In this document: positions 19,460 to 28,544 of the stretch, piece by piece
How positions within the stretch are numbered: position 1 is the first letter of the stretch
Layout of the letters: every line of letters begins with the position of its first letter
NCBI GenBank assembly: GCA_028289455.1
Contig: JANQPN010000027.1
Location: 24,498 to 88,497, forward strand
Length of the DNA: 64,000 nucleotides
Reading direction: 5' to 3'
From: Wenzhouxiangellaceae bacterium
GTDB lineage: Bacteria; Pseudomonadota; Gammaproteobacteria; Xanthomonadales; Wenzhouxiangellaceae
The notes under the pieces: model-generated
What the model was told of the DNA's origin: nothing
The model's database searches: none
The model's input: the letters and a program-made list of their open reading frames with translations, nothing else
Position numbers and translations under genes: made by a program

Positions 19460-21793
19460 TCACTGCTGCGCAGCGGCCTGAATACCTTCAAGCTGGGCAA
19501 TCGCATCAGTGAAATTGCCCTCAGAATGCCGGAAGATAGCAAGGGCATCCGTTGCCTGCTGCGCGGCATCATCATGATCTGCAGTGGCAGCATACAGTCT
19601 TGCCAGTGTCTGGTGTGCTTTGCCGATGCGCCAATGGCCGGCGGGGTAGGCACTTTTTGCAATGGCAAGCGCTTCCATGGCATTGCCTTCAGCATTGGCA
19701 TATTCAGCCATGACAATTTGTGTGCCGGCCAGATTCAGCAGGGCAGTAGCTATCTGCGGATGGTTTGCTCCCAGGGTCTGACGACGGATCTCAACAGACC
19801 GGGAAAACAGCTCCATGGCCGGTTGGTATTTTTGCTGAGAATAAAAGATAAACGCGTAATTGTTCAATGCAATGGCGTAGCTGGGGTGCGCTATGCCGAC
19901 TGAGTTTTCCAGCAGGGCCAGGGTATTGTCAAAGGCTTTCTCGGCTTCACCGAAATTACCCAGACTTTCTTCTGCAGTAGCCAGATTGCCCCAGATATTC
20001 GCACGTGTTTCATCACTGATGAAGGCTGCCTGTTGTGCCAGCTGCAGAGCCTGTCTCGAATGTTCGGCGCTGGTTGCATGCTCACCGGCTTCAGTCTGCA
20101 TGGCTGACCAATTGGCCAGGATATCGACTTTCAATTTAACAGCACGCTCTGAATTCTGCTCGCCGAGCAGCTGCATGGCTTCGGAAAAATGCAGATTTCC
20201 TTCCTGATAGGCACTGTCCCACCAATCCATGATGCCCAGACCACCCAGTGATTCAGCCTGATCCAGCACACTGCCGAACTGATTGCGCAATGCCAGGGAT
20301 TGCTCGAACTGCTGCCGGGAAACCACAGTTTCCCCGAGATTCTGCAACGCATAGCCAATGGCATAACGCATTTCCGCTTCCAGTAACGGTTGACCGGTAA
20401 ATTGCTCGGCAATGGTTGGAACAGCTTGCTGAAGAGCGCCCGCCAGGGTAGCAGATTCTGTATTTTCAAAAGGATCGGACCTACCGATCATGGACACCAG
20501 AAACTGTTTTGCGGCTTCAGCACGGCTGGCCTGTTGATTGGCCTCAATCACCTGCCGGCTGATGACAATCAGCGCTACAGCCAGTATTGCGAAGGCGCTG
20601 GCGGAGGCCAGGCAGGCTGCCGGGTGTCTGGTGATGAATTTCCTTAAACGGTACCAGCGTGAAGCGCCGCGTGCCGCCACTGGAAAGCCGGATAAATGAT
20701 TCTGTATATCGGTTGTCAGCGCTTGCGCGGATGCGTAACGCTGAGTGGGGGATTTGTGCATTGCAGTCATGATGATGCGATCAACATCACCACGCAGTAA
20801 TGCGCAAAGATGGTTGGCATCGGGTAACCCGTCTGGAATATTTTGCGGCTTTTTTCCGGCAGCGCTGCTGGGGTTGTCTGGAATGCTCTCACAGACAATT
20901 CGTTCTATTCCTGCAGGGGTTAACTGATCAATTCGGTATGGTCTGCTGCCGCACAACAATTCATACATCAGCACGCCCAGTGCATAGATATCTGAAGCCC
21001 TGGATACCGGCTTGCCGCGAACCTGTTCAGGACTGGCATAATCCGGCGTGAGGCTCAGTTCACCGATACGGGTGTTGGATGTATCCTGGTCCGTGTGCGC
21101 ATCAATCTGCTTGGCGATACCGAAATCTATCAGTTTCGGTTCTCCGTCTGCGCCAACCAGAATGTTGTCCGGTTTCAGGTCACGATGCACGATATTACGC
21201 TGGTGGGCTGCATGTAGTGCTGTGCATACCTTCTGCATCAATTGCAGCCGTTGAGTCAGGTTCAGCCGGTGCTGTTGGCAGAATGCCGTAATGGGCAGGC
21301 CTTCAATCAACTCCATGACGACGTACGGAGTACGGTCTTCCGCAGTGCCACCATCAATCAGCCGGGCAATCCCGGGGTGCTCAAGATGAGCAAGTATCTG
21401 GCGTTCACGATGAAACCGCTGCAGGCTACCGGCTGAAAAGTGGCTGTGCCGGAAAAGTTTGATGGCAACATCCTGCTCGTATAAACCGTCGGCCCGCCTG
21501 CCCCGGTATACCGTGCCCATTCCGCCACTGCCGAGTTCAGTGCTGATTTCAAATGCGCCGACCTGCATGCCTATGGGGTTGGAGAAATTCAGATGACTGA
21601 ATACCGGTGAGACCAGATCGCCTTCAGCCTGGTCAGCAGCATATAAGCGCATAACCTGATTCAATAGCTGCTCATCATGACCGCACTGGCTGATCAGCCA
21701 TTCACGTCGAAGTTCATCCGGCTGTTCCAGGCTGGCGGTAAACTGTTCCAGTGCCAGCCGTTTGTAGGTCAGTTTGCCGGGCCGGTCACTCAT
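19460..21793 (-). CDS. Transmembrane Ser/Thr protein kinase with TPR domain
   Basis: The 777-residue protein has a PknB-like kinase at about residues 80-365: glycine loop ELGSGGMGTVY (87-95), Lys112, catalytic loop HRDLKPDN (His203-Asn210), DFG 223-225 and ASPEQ in the activation segment. A membrane helix lies at about 391-413. The C-terminal 350 residues contain tetratricopeptide repeats (such as AIALNNYAFIFYSQQKYQPAMELF), presumably extracytoplasmic. The first 80 residues resemble the short helical start of kinases paired with ECF sigma factors. The start overlaps the sigma gene by 4 bases. A role in controlling that sigma factor is inferred. Confidence 0.9.
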   Translation of the reverse strand: MSDRPGKLTYKRLALEQFTASLEQPDELRREWLISQCGHDEQLLNQVMRLYAADQAEGDLVSPVFSHLNFSNPIGMQVGAFEISTELGSGGMGTVYRGRRADGLYEQDVAIKLFRHSHFSAGSLQRFHRERQILAHLEHPGIARLIDGGTAEDRTPYVVMELIEGLPITAFCQQHRLNLTQRLQLMQKVCTALHAAHQRNIVHRDLKPDNILVGADGEPKLIDFGIAKQIDAHTDQDTSNTRIGELSLTPDYASPEQVRGKPVSRASDIYALGVLMYELLCGSRPYRIDQLTPAGIERIVCESIPDNPSSAAGKKPQNIPDGLPDANHLCALLRGDVDRIIMTAMHKSPTQRYASAQALTTDIQNHLSGFPVAARGASRWYRLRKFITRHPAACLASASAFAILAVALIVISRQVIEANQQASRAEAAKQFLVSMIGRSDPFENTESATLAGALQQAVPTIAEQFTGQPLLEAEMRYAIGYALQNLGETVVSRQQFEQSLALRNQFGSVLDQAESLGGLGIMDWWDSAYQEGNLHFSEAMQLLGEQNSERAVKLKVDILANWSAMQTEAGEHATSAEHSRQALQLAQQAAFISDETRANIWGNLATAEESLGNFGEAEKAFDNTLALLENSVGIAHPSYAIALNNYAFIFYSQQKYQPAMELFSRSVEIRRQTLGANHPQIATALLNLAGTQIVMAEYANAEGNAMEALAIAKSAYPAGHWRIGKAHQTLARLYAATADHDDAAQQATDALAIFRHSEGNFTDAIAQLEGIQAAAQQ

Positions 21794-22353
21794 GTAGCAG
21801 GGGTCAGTTCGCTACGCAGGTATGCCCGGGCGGCACGCCAGTTGCGGTTAACAGTTGCTGTTGACAGATTCAGCGCGGTAGCCGTTTCCGGAATGGTCAG
21901 GCCACCGAAAAAACGAAGCTCGGCGATGATGGCCTGCTGCCGGTTAAATTTTTCAAGTTGATCCAAAGCGCTGTCGATTGTTAGTGTGTCAATGATGTCA
22001 GGCTGGCCGCTGTCAATGCTGACAGTGAGAGTGACTTGCCGCGCTTTATGTCGGTTGGATTGTGATTTGCGGGCAATATCAACCAGTACCTGCCGCATCG
22101 CCCTGGCGCAAACAGCCAGATAGTGCTGCCGGTTCTGCCAGTCGATTTGCTGAGCGGACTGTAATTTCAGGTAAGCTTCGTGCACCAGTTGAGTCGGCTG
22201 AAGCTCATTGCGGCTGCTTTCCCTGGCTAACTGACGGCGGGCTATCGTTTTAAGTTCCTGATAGGCCAGCTGGACAATACTGTGGTGAGCATGTTGATCA
22301 CCTTGTTGCCATTGTTTCAGTAAAACAGTCAGTTGGTCAGTCGCGATGGTCAT
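21790..22353 (-). CDS. ECF sigma factor of the TIGR02999/Sigma70_ECF type
   Basis: The 187-residue product shows region 2 motifs (LKTIARRQLARES, LQPTQLVHEAYLKLQ, RQHYLAVCARAMRQVLVDIAR) characteristic of the Sigma70_ECF family, and a region 4 helix-turn-helix (GGLTIPETATALNLSTATVNRNWRA in two motifs). The family is usually encoded beside TPR-bearing Ser/Thr kinases, as here, with ATGA overlap at 21790-21793. No anti-sigma gene is adjacent, so control by phosphorylation is the likely mode. Confidence 0.9.
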   Translation of the reverse strand: MTIATDQLTVLLKQWQQGDQHAHHSIVQLAYQELKTIARRQLARESSRNELQPTQLVHEAYLKLQSAQQIDWQNRQHYLAVCARAMRQVLVDIARKSQSNRHKARQVTLTVSIDSGQPDIIDTLTIDSALDQLEKFNRQQAIIAELRFFGGLTIPETATALNLSTATVNRNWRAARAYLRSELTPAT

Positions 22354-22543
22354 AAGAAGTTATAAGCGCTGCTTGTTTCAGTGTAGCCGCAGCAGTTCAC
22401 CGATACAATTGAACACTTCAGCCGGCATGTTATTCTGTGCGCCCGGCGCGCTTGCAAGTGATCTCACATGGGTGGTTGGAAAGCGGCTGCCTGCGCCTTA
22501 CATAGAAGGTGTTTATCAATCGATACGTTGTAAAGGACAAATC

Positions 22544-23311
22544 ATGCAAATAGCACAAACCAAAGCGGTTATCTCCGGCGGTTTATCCGGCCTGGGTCTG
22601 GCGGTGGCCAGACATTTTGTCGCAGCTGGCGGCCAGGTGGTATTACTGGATATTAATGATTCAGCGGCGGCAGACGTTTTGGCGGAACTGGGCGAGCGCG
22701 CGCACTTCATCCAGGCCGATGTCAGCAATGAGGCACAGATAGAGGCAGCGATGCTTGAAGCTGTCCAGCAAATGGGCGGGATCAATGCTGCTGTCAGTTG
22801 TGCCGGTATTCTCGGCCCGGGCCGGGTGCTGGGCAGAGAAGCACCCATGTCATTGGAGTATTTCAGTCGCACCATCAATGTTAATTTAATCGGCAGCTTT
22901 AACCTGGCGAAGAGTGCGGCAGCTCAGATGCAGAAAAATGAGCCGGGTGAAGACGGTGAACGCGGCGTCATTATCAATACCGCGAGCGTGGCCGCTTACG
23001 AAGGCCAGATTGGTCAGGCTGCCTATTCAGCATCCAAGGGCGGGGTGGTCGGCATGACGCTGCCGATGGCGCGGGAGTTTACCCGTTTCGGAATCCGCGT
23101 AATGACCATTGCACCGGGTGTGTTCCATACACCAATGGTAGATGGCATGCCGGCGGAAGTTCAGGCGGCACTGGGTGCGAAAATACCATTCCCGACACGC
23201 CTGGGTCAGCCCTCTGAATTCGCTGCGCTGGCCGGACACATTATTGAAAACCGGTATTTGAACGGAACAACCATAAGGCTGGATGGCGCAACCCGCCTGG
23301 AACCTAAATAA
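22544..23311 (+). CDS. Short-chain dehydrogenase, 3-hydroxyacyl-CoA dehydrogenase type 2-like
   Basis: The start at 22544 follows an AAAGGA site and gives 255 residues, the family size; an earlier frame start would add non-homologous residues. NAD binding is seen in ISGGLSGLGLAVARHF with the acidic LLDIND. The catalytic Ser is in NTASVAAYEGQIGQ and the Tyr-Lys pair in AYSASKGG. The close resemblance to HSD17B10/2-methyl-3-hydroxybutyryl-CoA dehydrogenase suggests isoleucine or branched fatty-acid degradation. It is separate from the liu operon. Confidence 0.87.
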   Translation: MQIAQTKAVISGGLSGLGLAVARHFVAAGGQVVLLDINDSAAADVLAELGERAHFIQADVSNEAQIEAAMLEAVQQMGGINAAVSCAGILGPGRVLGREAPMSLEYFSRTINVNLIGSFNLAKSAAAQMQKNEPGEDGERGVIINTASVAAYEGQIGQAAYSASKGGVVGMTLPMAREFTRFGIRVMTIAPGVFHTPMVDGMPAEVQAALGAKIPFPTRLGQPSEFAALAGHIIENRYLNGTTIRLDGATRLEPK

Positions 23312-23331
23312 GCCGCATCAGGAGACAACCC

Positions 23332-23739
23332 ATGGATACATTCAGCGCCATCCGCGATAGCGTGGCCGGACAATATGACTTGATCATTGATGAGCCTTTT
23401 TTAATCGGCATCGAAGTCCCGATTCCTGAGCAGGGAAGGCGGCAAAGCGTCTTTCTGGCGGAAATCGAAGACCGCGCCGGCAAGCGCTTTTTGCGTATTG
23501 AAACCATTGTTGCGCCGCTGGCCAATTTTGATGCGGAAAAATGCCTGAGATTGAACCTGATGCTGCGCGCCGGTTATCTGGCTGTTGGTGATCTGGATGG
23601 GATGGCATATATCAAAATGTGCGAAAACATCAGTTACAGCATTTTGGATGACAGCAACATGCATAACATGATTGCCCGAATAGGTCGCATGGCTGATGAA
23701 ATTGAAAATGTCCTGTCAGAAGGTGCAGATTTATCCTGA
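23332..23739 (+). CDS. Small cytoplasmic protein, unknown (YbjN/CesT-like fold possible)
   Basis: I do not recognise a named family. The 135-residue product has no signal or membrane segment. The pattern LRIETIVAPLANFDAEKCLRLNLMLRAGYLAVG followed by YSILDD and a C-terminal helix (MHNMIARIGRMADEIENVL), read as separate motifs, resembles the alpha-beta chaperone-like fold of YbjN and type III chaperones. It starts 20 bases after the dehydrogenase gene with GGAGA upstream, so it is probably in the same transcript. Confidence 0.6.
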   Translation: MDTFSAIRDSVAGQYDLIIDEPFLIGIEVPIPEQGRRQSVFLAEIEDRAGKRFLRIETIVAPLANFDAEKCLRLNLMLRAGYLAVGDLDGMAYIKMCENISYSILDDSNMHNMIARIGRMADEIENVLSEGADLS

Positions 23740-23807
23740 CCGGTGTCTGGATGATCAGGTTGAACGACAATAAGCCTGGAATTAGCCAAGAATAAGAACT
23801 AAACGTT

Positions 23808-24641
23808 ATGCAAGAGTGGTTTAACAATATCGACTGGAACAACTGGCTGAATATCGGCATGCAGTACTGCGGCCGCATTTTGCTGGCACTGCTGATTTTT
23901 ATTATTGGCCGTAAGCTGATAAAAACACTGATGAAAGTGGTCGACCGGGTTTTGACCCGGAATGGCTATGACAATGTTTTTGTCAATTTTCTGGAAAATG
24001 TAGCTTCAGCGTTGTTGACGGTGGTGCTGGCGGTATTTGCACTACAGCAACTGGGCGTGCAGACCACCTCACTGGTAGCAATGCTGGGTGCAGCGGGCCT
24101 GGCCATTGGCCTAGCGCTGCAGGGATCGCTGAGCAACTTTGCCTCAGGTTTGATGATTCTTGCTCTGAAGCCATTTGAAGAAGGCGATTATGTGGCGGTT
24201 GCCGGAGGCGTTGAAGGTACGGTACAGACAGTGCGAATTTTCAGTACGGTATTAACCACACCTGATAACCGCCGGATCATTGTTCCCAATTCAATGATTA
24301 CCACCGATACAATGACCAATTTCACCACCATGGACCGGCGGCGCATCGACCTGACGATTGGTGTCAGTTATGCCGATGATCTGAAGGTGGCGCGTGCTGT
24401 ATTGGAAAAGATCATCCAGGGGCATGAGAATATCCTCAAGGAACCTGAACCGGTGATCATGCTGGCTGAACTGGCCGACAGCAGTGTGAATTTTGCAGTG
24501 CGGCCCTGGGTGAAAACGGAGGATTACTGGAGCACGCGTGGCGATCTCCTGGAAAGCATCAAGCTTGAGCTGGAAGCTGCCGGCTGTTCCATCCCCTATC
24601 CACAGCAAGATGTGCATCTGATCCAGGAACCTGCCGGTTGA
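23808..24641 (+). CDS. mscS: Small-conductance mechanosensitive channel MscS
   Basis: This channel releases solutes under hypo-osmotic shock. It has 277 residues against 286 in E. coli. N-terminal membrane helices are at about 20-40 and 63-83. The pore helix has the Gly/Ala pattern AMLGAAGLAIGLALQGSLSNFASG (in two motifs). The beta domain has FEEGDYVAV, VQTVRIFSTVLTTPDN and VPNSMITT. The C-terminal alpha-beta part is complete. Confidence 0.93.
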   Translation: MQEWFNNIDWNNWLNIGMQYCGRILLALLIFIIGRKLIKTLMKVVDRVLTRNGYDNVFVNFLENVASALLTVVLAVFALQQLGVQTTSLVAMLGAAGLAIGLALQGSLSNFASGLMILALKPFEEGDYVAVAGGVEGTVQTVRIFSTVLTTPDNRRIIVPNSMITTDTMTNFTTMDRRRIDLTIGVSYADDLKVARAVLEKIIQGHENILKEPEPVIMLAELADSSVNFAVRPWVKTEDYWSTRGDLLESIKLELEAAGCSIPYPQQDVHLIQEPAG

Positions 24642-24702
24642 CCGCAGCGACTGCTGACGGCAATCCAATACCAACAATCAGCCGGAACCGGAAGACCGGC
24701 TG

Positions 24703-25890
24703 ATGCCCGCCGTTCCCTATTGGCGGCTGGCGTCATTCTATGCATTTTATTACGCCGTCCTGGGCGCATTTTCGCCGTATTTCAGCCTGTATCTTGAACA
24801 ACGGGGGTTAAGCCCCTGGTGGATCAGTGTGTTGATGTCCTTCTGGTATGTCACGCGGGTTTTTGTGCCCAGCCTGTGGGCTGCAGGCAGTGAACAATCG
24901 GGCCGGCCGGTAGTGTGGCTGCGGGCAGGAAGTCTGTTGACCGGACTGTCGTTGTTACTGTTCCTGCTCCCGCTGGGAGTGAGTGGGCTGATTGTGGCGA
25001 TGCTGGGTTTCAGCATTATGATGAATGGCATTCTGCCGCAGTTTGAGGCACTGACACTCAGTCATCTAGGCAAGAAAACCAGCAGATACGGACGGATCAG
25101 ACTGTGGGGGTCAGTCGGTTTCCTGCTGGTGGTTCTGCTGTACGGTCTGATTTTTCAACACTTGAGCTGGTATTGGCTGGTACCGCTGATGCTGCCGCTG
25201 GTATTGCTGGTCTGGGTATCAGCACAAAGCAATGACTTTGCCGAGGATTATCATACTCAGGAAAAACCCGGGTGGGATGCAGTCAAAGCGATTTTGCAGC
25301 GCAGGCAGGTTAAAGTTTTTTTTCTGAGCGTACTGCTGATGCAGCTGTCGTTTGGGCCGTTTTATGTATTTTACTCTCTGTACCTGGAAAGGCATGGTTA
25401 TCAGCCGTTTGTAATAGGCGCCTATTGGGCGGTGGGCGTGCTGGCGGAAATCATCATTCTCTTTTATGCACGCCACTGGCTGGCCCGGTTCAGCGCCACC
25501 CGGGTGGTGCAGTTCGCTTTATTGCTGGGGACGATTCGCTGGTTGCTGGTCGCCTGGTTTCCGGACCAACCGCTGCTGATGGCATTGGTGCAGGTTATTC
25601 ATGCAATTAATTTCGGCGCGTTTTTCGCTGCCTGCATGGTGCTGGTTCAGCGCTTTTTCCCGGGCCGCTTAAGTGTGCACGGGCAGGGCATACTGTATGG
25701 TTTTAGTTCAGGCGCAGGTGGTGTTGCGGGGGCACTGCTGTCGGGTCTTATCTGGGAGGTTCATGGAGGTGCGGCCACTTTCGTGATGGCTGCAGCTGCC
25801 AGTATGCTGGGCTTTTTGCTGTCGGTATGGTTTATTCGTCCGCGCAGAAACCGGTTACAACCACCCACTGCCTCTGCTGGCAACGCTTAA
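24703..25890 (+). CDS. MFS transporter, HcaT/LacY-like subgroup
   Basis: A permease of 395 residues with about 12 membrane segments. The N-terminal YAFYYAVLGAFSPYFSLYL and the GRIRLWGSVGFL motif after helix 4 are typical of the MFS_1-like group containing HcaT and nucleoside/phenylpropionate transporters. A central cytoplasmic loop (SNDFAEDYHTQEKPGW) divides the two halves. Substrate unknown. It converges on prfA. Confidence 0.85.
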   Translation: MPAVPYWRLASFYAFYYAVLGAFSPYFSLYLEQRGLSPWWISVLMSFWYVTRVFVPSLWAAGSEQSGRPVVWLRAGSLLTGLSLLLFLLPLGVSGLIVAMLGFSIMMNGILPQFEALTLSHLGKKTSRYGRIRLWGSVGFLLVVLLYGLIFQHLSWYWLVPLMLPLVLLVWVSAQSNDFAEDYHTQEKPGWDAVKAILQRRQVKVFFLSVLLMQLSFGPFYVFYSLYLERHGYQPFVIGAYWAVGVLAEIIILFYARHWLARFSATRVVQFALLLGTIRWLLVAWFPDQPLLMALVQVIHAINFGAFFAACMVLVQRFFPGRLSVHGQGILYGFSSGAGGVAGALLSGLIWEVHGGAATFVMAAAASMLGFLLSVWFIRPRRNRLQPPTASAGNA

Positions 25891-25924
25891 CGGTTTGATG
25901 TGCAGATCATTTATGCCGGCCGGG

Positions 25925-27007
25925 TTAACTGGCCAATTCCGCCAGCAGTTCCGTCTGATGTTCCTGCTGCAGCGGCTGGATTAACTGTTCCAGATCGCCG
26001 GTGAGTATTTCGTCCAACTTATACAGAGTCAGATTAATCCGGTGGTCGGTCACCCGCCCCTGCGGGTAATTGTAGGTGCGGATTCGCTGTGAGCGGTCTC
26101 CGCTGCCGACCTGCAGCTTGCGATCCTGTGCCTGAGCGCTGCGCTGCTCTTCCTGTTCTATTTCCAGCATTCTGGCGGACAGCAGGCCCATGGCTTTGGC
26201 ACGGTTTTTGTGCTGCGACCGCTCATCCTGACATTCAACCACAATCCCGCTGGGCAGGTGGGTGATACGGACTGCAGAATCGGTTTTATTCACATGCTGG
26301 CCACCGGCGCCGGATGCACGGTAGGTATCGATGCGCAGGTCTGCCGGATTGATATCAACCTCATCAATGGATTCCACTTCAGGCAAAATGGCAACGGTGC
26401 AGGCAGAAGTGTGGATACGGCCCTGGGACTCAGTCTCCGGCACCCGCTGGACCCGGTGCGTTCCGGATTCAAATTTCAGTTGTGAATAGGCTGCCTGGCC
26501 CTTGACCAATGCAATCACTTCCTTAAAGCCGCCGTGTTCACCGTCACTCTGGCTGATCAGTTCAATCTGCCAGCCGCGTGACTCCGCGAAGCGCAGATAC
26601 ATCCGGAATAAATCTCCGGCGAATATGGCCGCCTCATCGCCACCGGTACCGGCGCGAACTTCCAGGAAAACATTGCGGTCATCATTGGGGTCTTTGGGCA
26701 GCAGTAATATCTGCAACTGGTGCTCAAGCTGTTCTATCTGCTGCTGATTCTGTTCGATTTCATCTTCGGCCAGCTCCTTCATCTCAGCATCATCGGTATC
26801 CAGCATGTCACGGGCGGCATGCAGATCATCATTGGCCTGCTGCCACTGGCGATAGACCGATACCACCGGCTCCAGCTGACCGTATTCACGAGACAAAGCC
26901 TGAAACTTCTGGCTGTCATTGGCTGCGTCCGGCTCAGCCATCAGCATGGTGACTTCCTGCAGGCGTTCCTGTACCTGATCCAGGCGGGTTTGAATACTAT
27001 TCAGCAT
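25925..27007 (-). CDS. prfA: Peptide chain release factor 1
   Basis: RF1 recognises UAA and UAG and triggers peptide release. The start at 27007 gives 360 residues, the E. coli length; the frame extends further upstream inside hemA. The catalytic GGQ is in [10 protein letters not shown]. The codon-recognition tripeptide is Pro-Glu-Thr in [12 protein letters not shown], a common RF1 variant. The C-terminal [15 protein letters not shown] is present. It overlaps the end of hemA by 11 bases, the usual hemA-prfA operon. Confidence 0.96.
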   Translation of the reverse strand: MLNSIQTRLDQVQERLQEVTMLMAEPDAANDSQKFQALSREYGQLEPVVSVYRQWQQANDDLHAARDMLDTDDAEMKELAEDEIEQNQQQIEQLEHQLQILLLPKDPNDDRNVFLEVRAGTGGDEAAIFAGDLFRMYLRFAESRGWQIELISQSDGEHGGFKEVIALVKGQAAYSQLKFESGTHRVQRVPETESQGRIHTSACTVAILPEVESIDEVDINPADLRIDTYRASGAGGQHVNKTDSAVRITHLPSGIVVECQDERSQHKNRAKAMGLLSARMLEIEQEEQRSAQAQDRKLQVGSGDRSQRIRTYNYPQGRVTDHRINLTLYKLDEILTGDLEQLIQPLQQEHQTELLAELAS

Positions 27008-28394
27008 GTCGTTTGTTATCTGGTGATGAAGAAAATTGATCAGTTGGCAGATCGTCATCGGCGGCTGATTGTGAGTCAGCTTCCGGTTCGGCAAACAAGT
27101 CTTGCAATTGCTGAGCCTGTTCCAGCTCTCCCTGCATTATGATTTGGCGCAGTCTGGTGGTGGGCAGGTGCAATAACCGCCGTGTCAGCTGGTGAGCCAG
27201 CTGTTCCACAACATCATCCGGCGATTGTCCTTTGGCCAGTTGCTGGCGGGCCTGAGCCAGTGCCTGTTGAGCATGCCGGTCGGCCTGTTGCCGGAAGCGC
27301 TGCAACATCGAAGAAGCCTGACGCAGGTTAAGCCATTGGTCGAATGCATTGACTTCCCGGGTAACAATCTGTTCCGCTTCAGCGGCAGCGGCGGCGCGCT
27401 GCTGCCGATTGCTGTTCAAGACGGTGGTCAGATCGTCAATGCTGTACAGATATACATCACGTAATTGACTGACTTTTGAATCAATGTCTCTGGGCACTGC
27501 AATATCCACCATCAGCATGGGCTGCTGGCGGCGCAGTTTGAGTGCCTGTTTGACCATGGCCTGATCTATCAGCGCATGCTGGCTGGCAGTACTGGTAATT
27601 ACAATGTCGGCCTGATGCAGATGGTCCGGCAGCTGTTCCAATGACAAGGCATCCACTGTCACCGGCGGGTTATCGTCCTGTTGCCGGATAGTATCAGCCA
27701 ATCGCTGTGCCCCTGCAGGGCTGCGGTTGGCAATCAGCAGTTGCTGAACCGGATATCCGGAAAAATGCTGGGCACATAATTCGATCATTTCGCCGGCACC
27801 GACCAGCAGGACATTGCAGAACTGTAAATCGCTGAAAATCTGCCGGGCAAGATTTAGCACTGCAAAGGGTACCGTTACAGGATGTTGACCCAGTTTGGTT
27901 TCGCTGCGAATGGCTTTGGCGCAGGCAAATGCCTGCTGAAAAAGCCGATCCAGCACCGGTCCAAGTACAGCACGCTGGCCTGAAACGGATATGTCTGCCG
28001 AGGTGGCATGTGCGCGTTTTACCTGTCCTCCGATCTGGGGTTCGCCCAGTACCAACGAGTCCAGACCGGCACTCACACGCATTAATTGGCTGACAGCCTG
28101 CAAGCCTGGATAACGCTGGAACCGATCGGCATATGAATCCCGTAACTGATGCCACTGATGCAGCCAATCCAGCAGCTGTTCGGTGTGATCAACTGCCTGT
28201 GAATGATCGGTGCTGCTGCTGCCGGCATAGATTTCCACCCGGTTGCAGGTATTGATGATCACTGCTTCATCAATGCCGGGCAGCTCACAGATGGACATCA
28301 GCGCCTGAGGCAATTCCTGTTCCTGGAACGCAAACTGTTCGCGAATGTCTACTGGGGCATGGTGATGGCTGATGCCAACAGCAAAGATGGCCAT
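26997..28394 (-). CDS. hemA: Glutamyl-tRNA reductase
   Basis: The enzyme reduces Glu-tRNA-Glu to glutamate-1-semialdehyde for tetrapyrrole synthesis. The N-terminal catalytic region has [16 protein letters not shown] and the nucleophile Cys in [10 protein letters not shown] (Cys50). NADPH binding is in [16 protein letters not shown]. The C-terminal dimerisation helix is rich in Gln and Ala. At 465 residues it is longer than E. coli HemA (418), mainly through an acidic tail after residue 430. Confidence 0.95.
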   Translation of the reverse strand: MAIFAVGISHHHAPVDIREQFAFQEQELPQALMSICELPGIDEAVIINTCNRVEIYAGSSSTDHSQAVDHTEQLLDWLHQWHQLRDSYADRFQRYPGLQAVSQLMRVSAGLDSLVLGEPQIGGQVKRAHATSADISVSGQRAVLGPVLDRLFQQAFACAKAIRSETKLGQHPVTVPFAVLNLARQIFSDLQFCNVLLVGAGEMIELCAQHFSGYPVQQLLIANRSPAGAQRLADTIRQQDDNPPVTVDALSLEQLPDHLHQADIVITSTASQHALIDQAMVKQALKLRRQQPMLMVDIAVPRDIDSKVSQLRDVYLYSIDDLTTVLNSNRQQRAAAAAEAEQIVTREVNAFDQWLNLRQASSMLQRFRQQADRHAQQALAQARQQLAKGQSPDDVVEQLAHQLTRRLLHLPTTRLRQIIMQGELEQAQQLQDLFAEPEADSQSAADDDLPTDQFSSSPDNKRHAE

Positions 28395-28544
28395 AAATGG
28401 TATACCTGGACAGCTAACGCGGGATAATCGCGCTGATTTGCGAATGAGCGTTGTTGGCGAGGTTGAGCATATGTTTGTAAATTGGTCAGGTTCGCCTAAT
28501 AATTCAATGTATACCGGTTTTTAGAATCAAGCATGTAGGATTCC

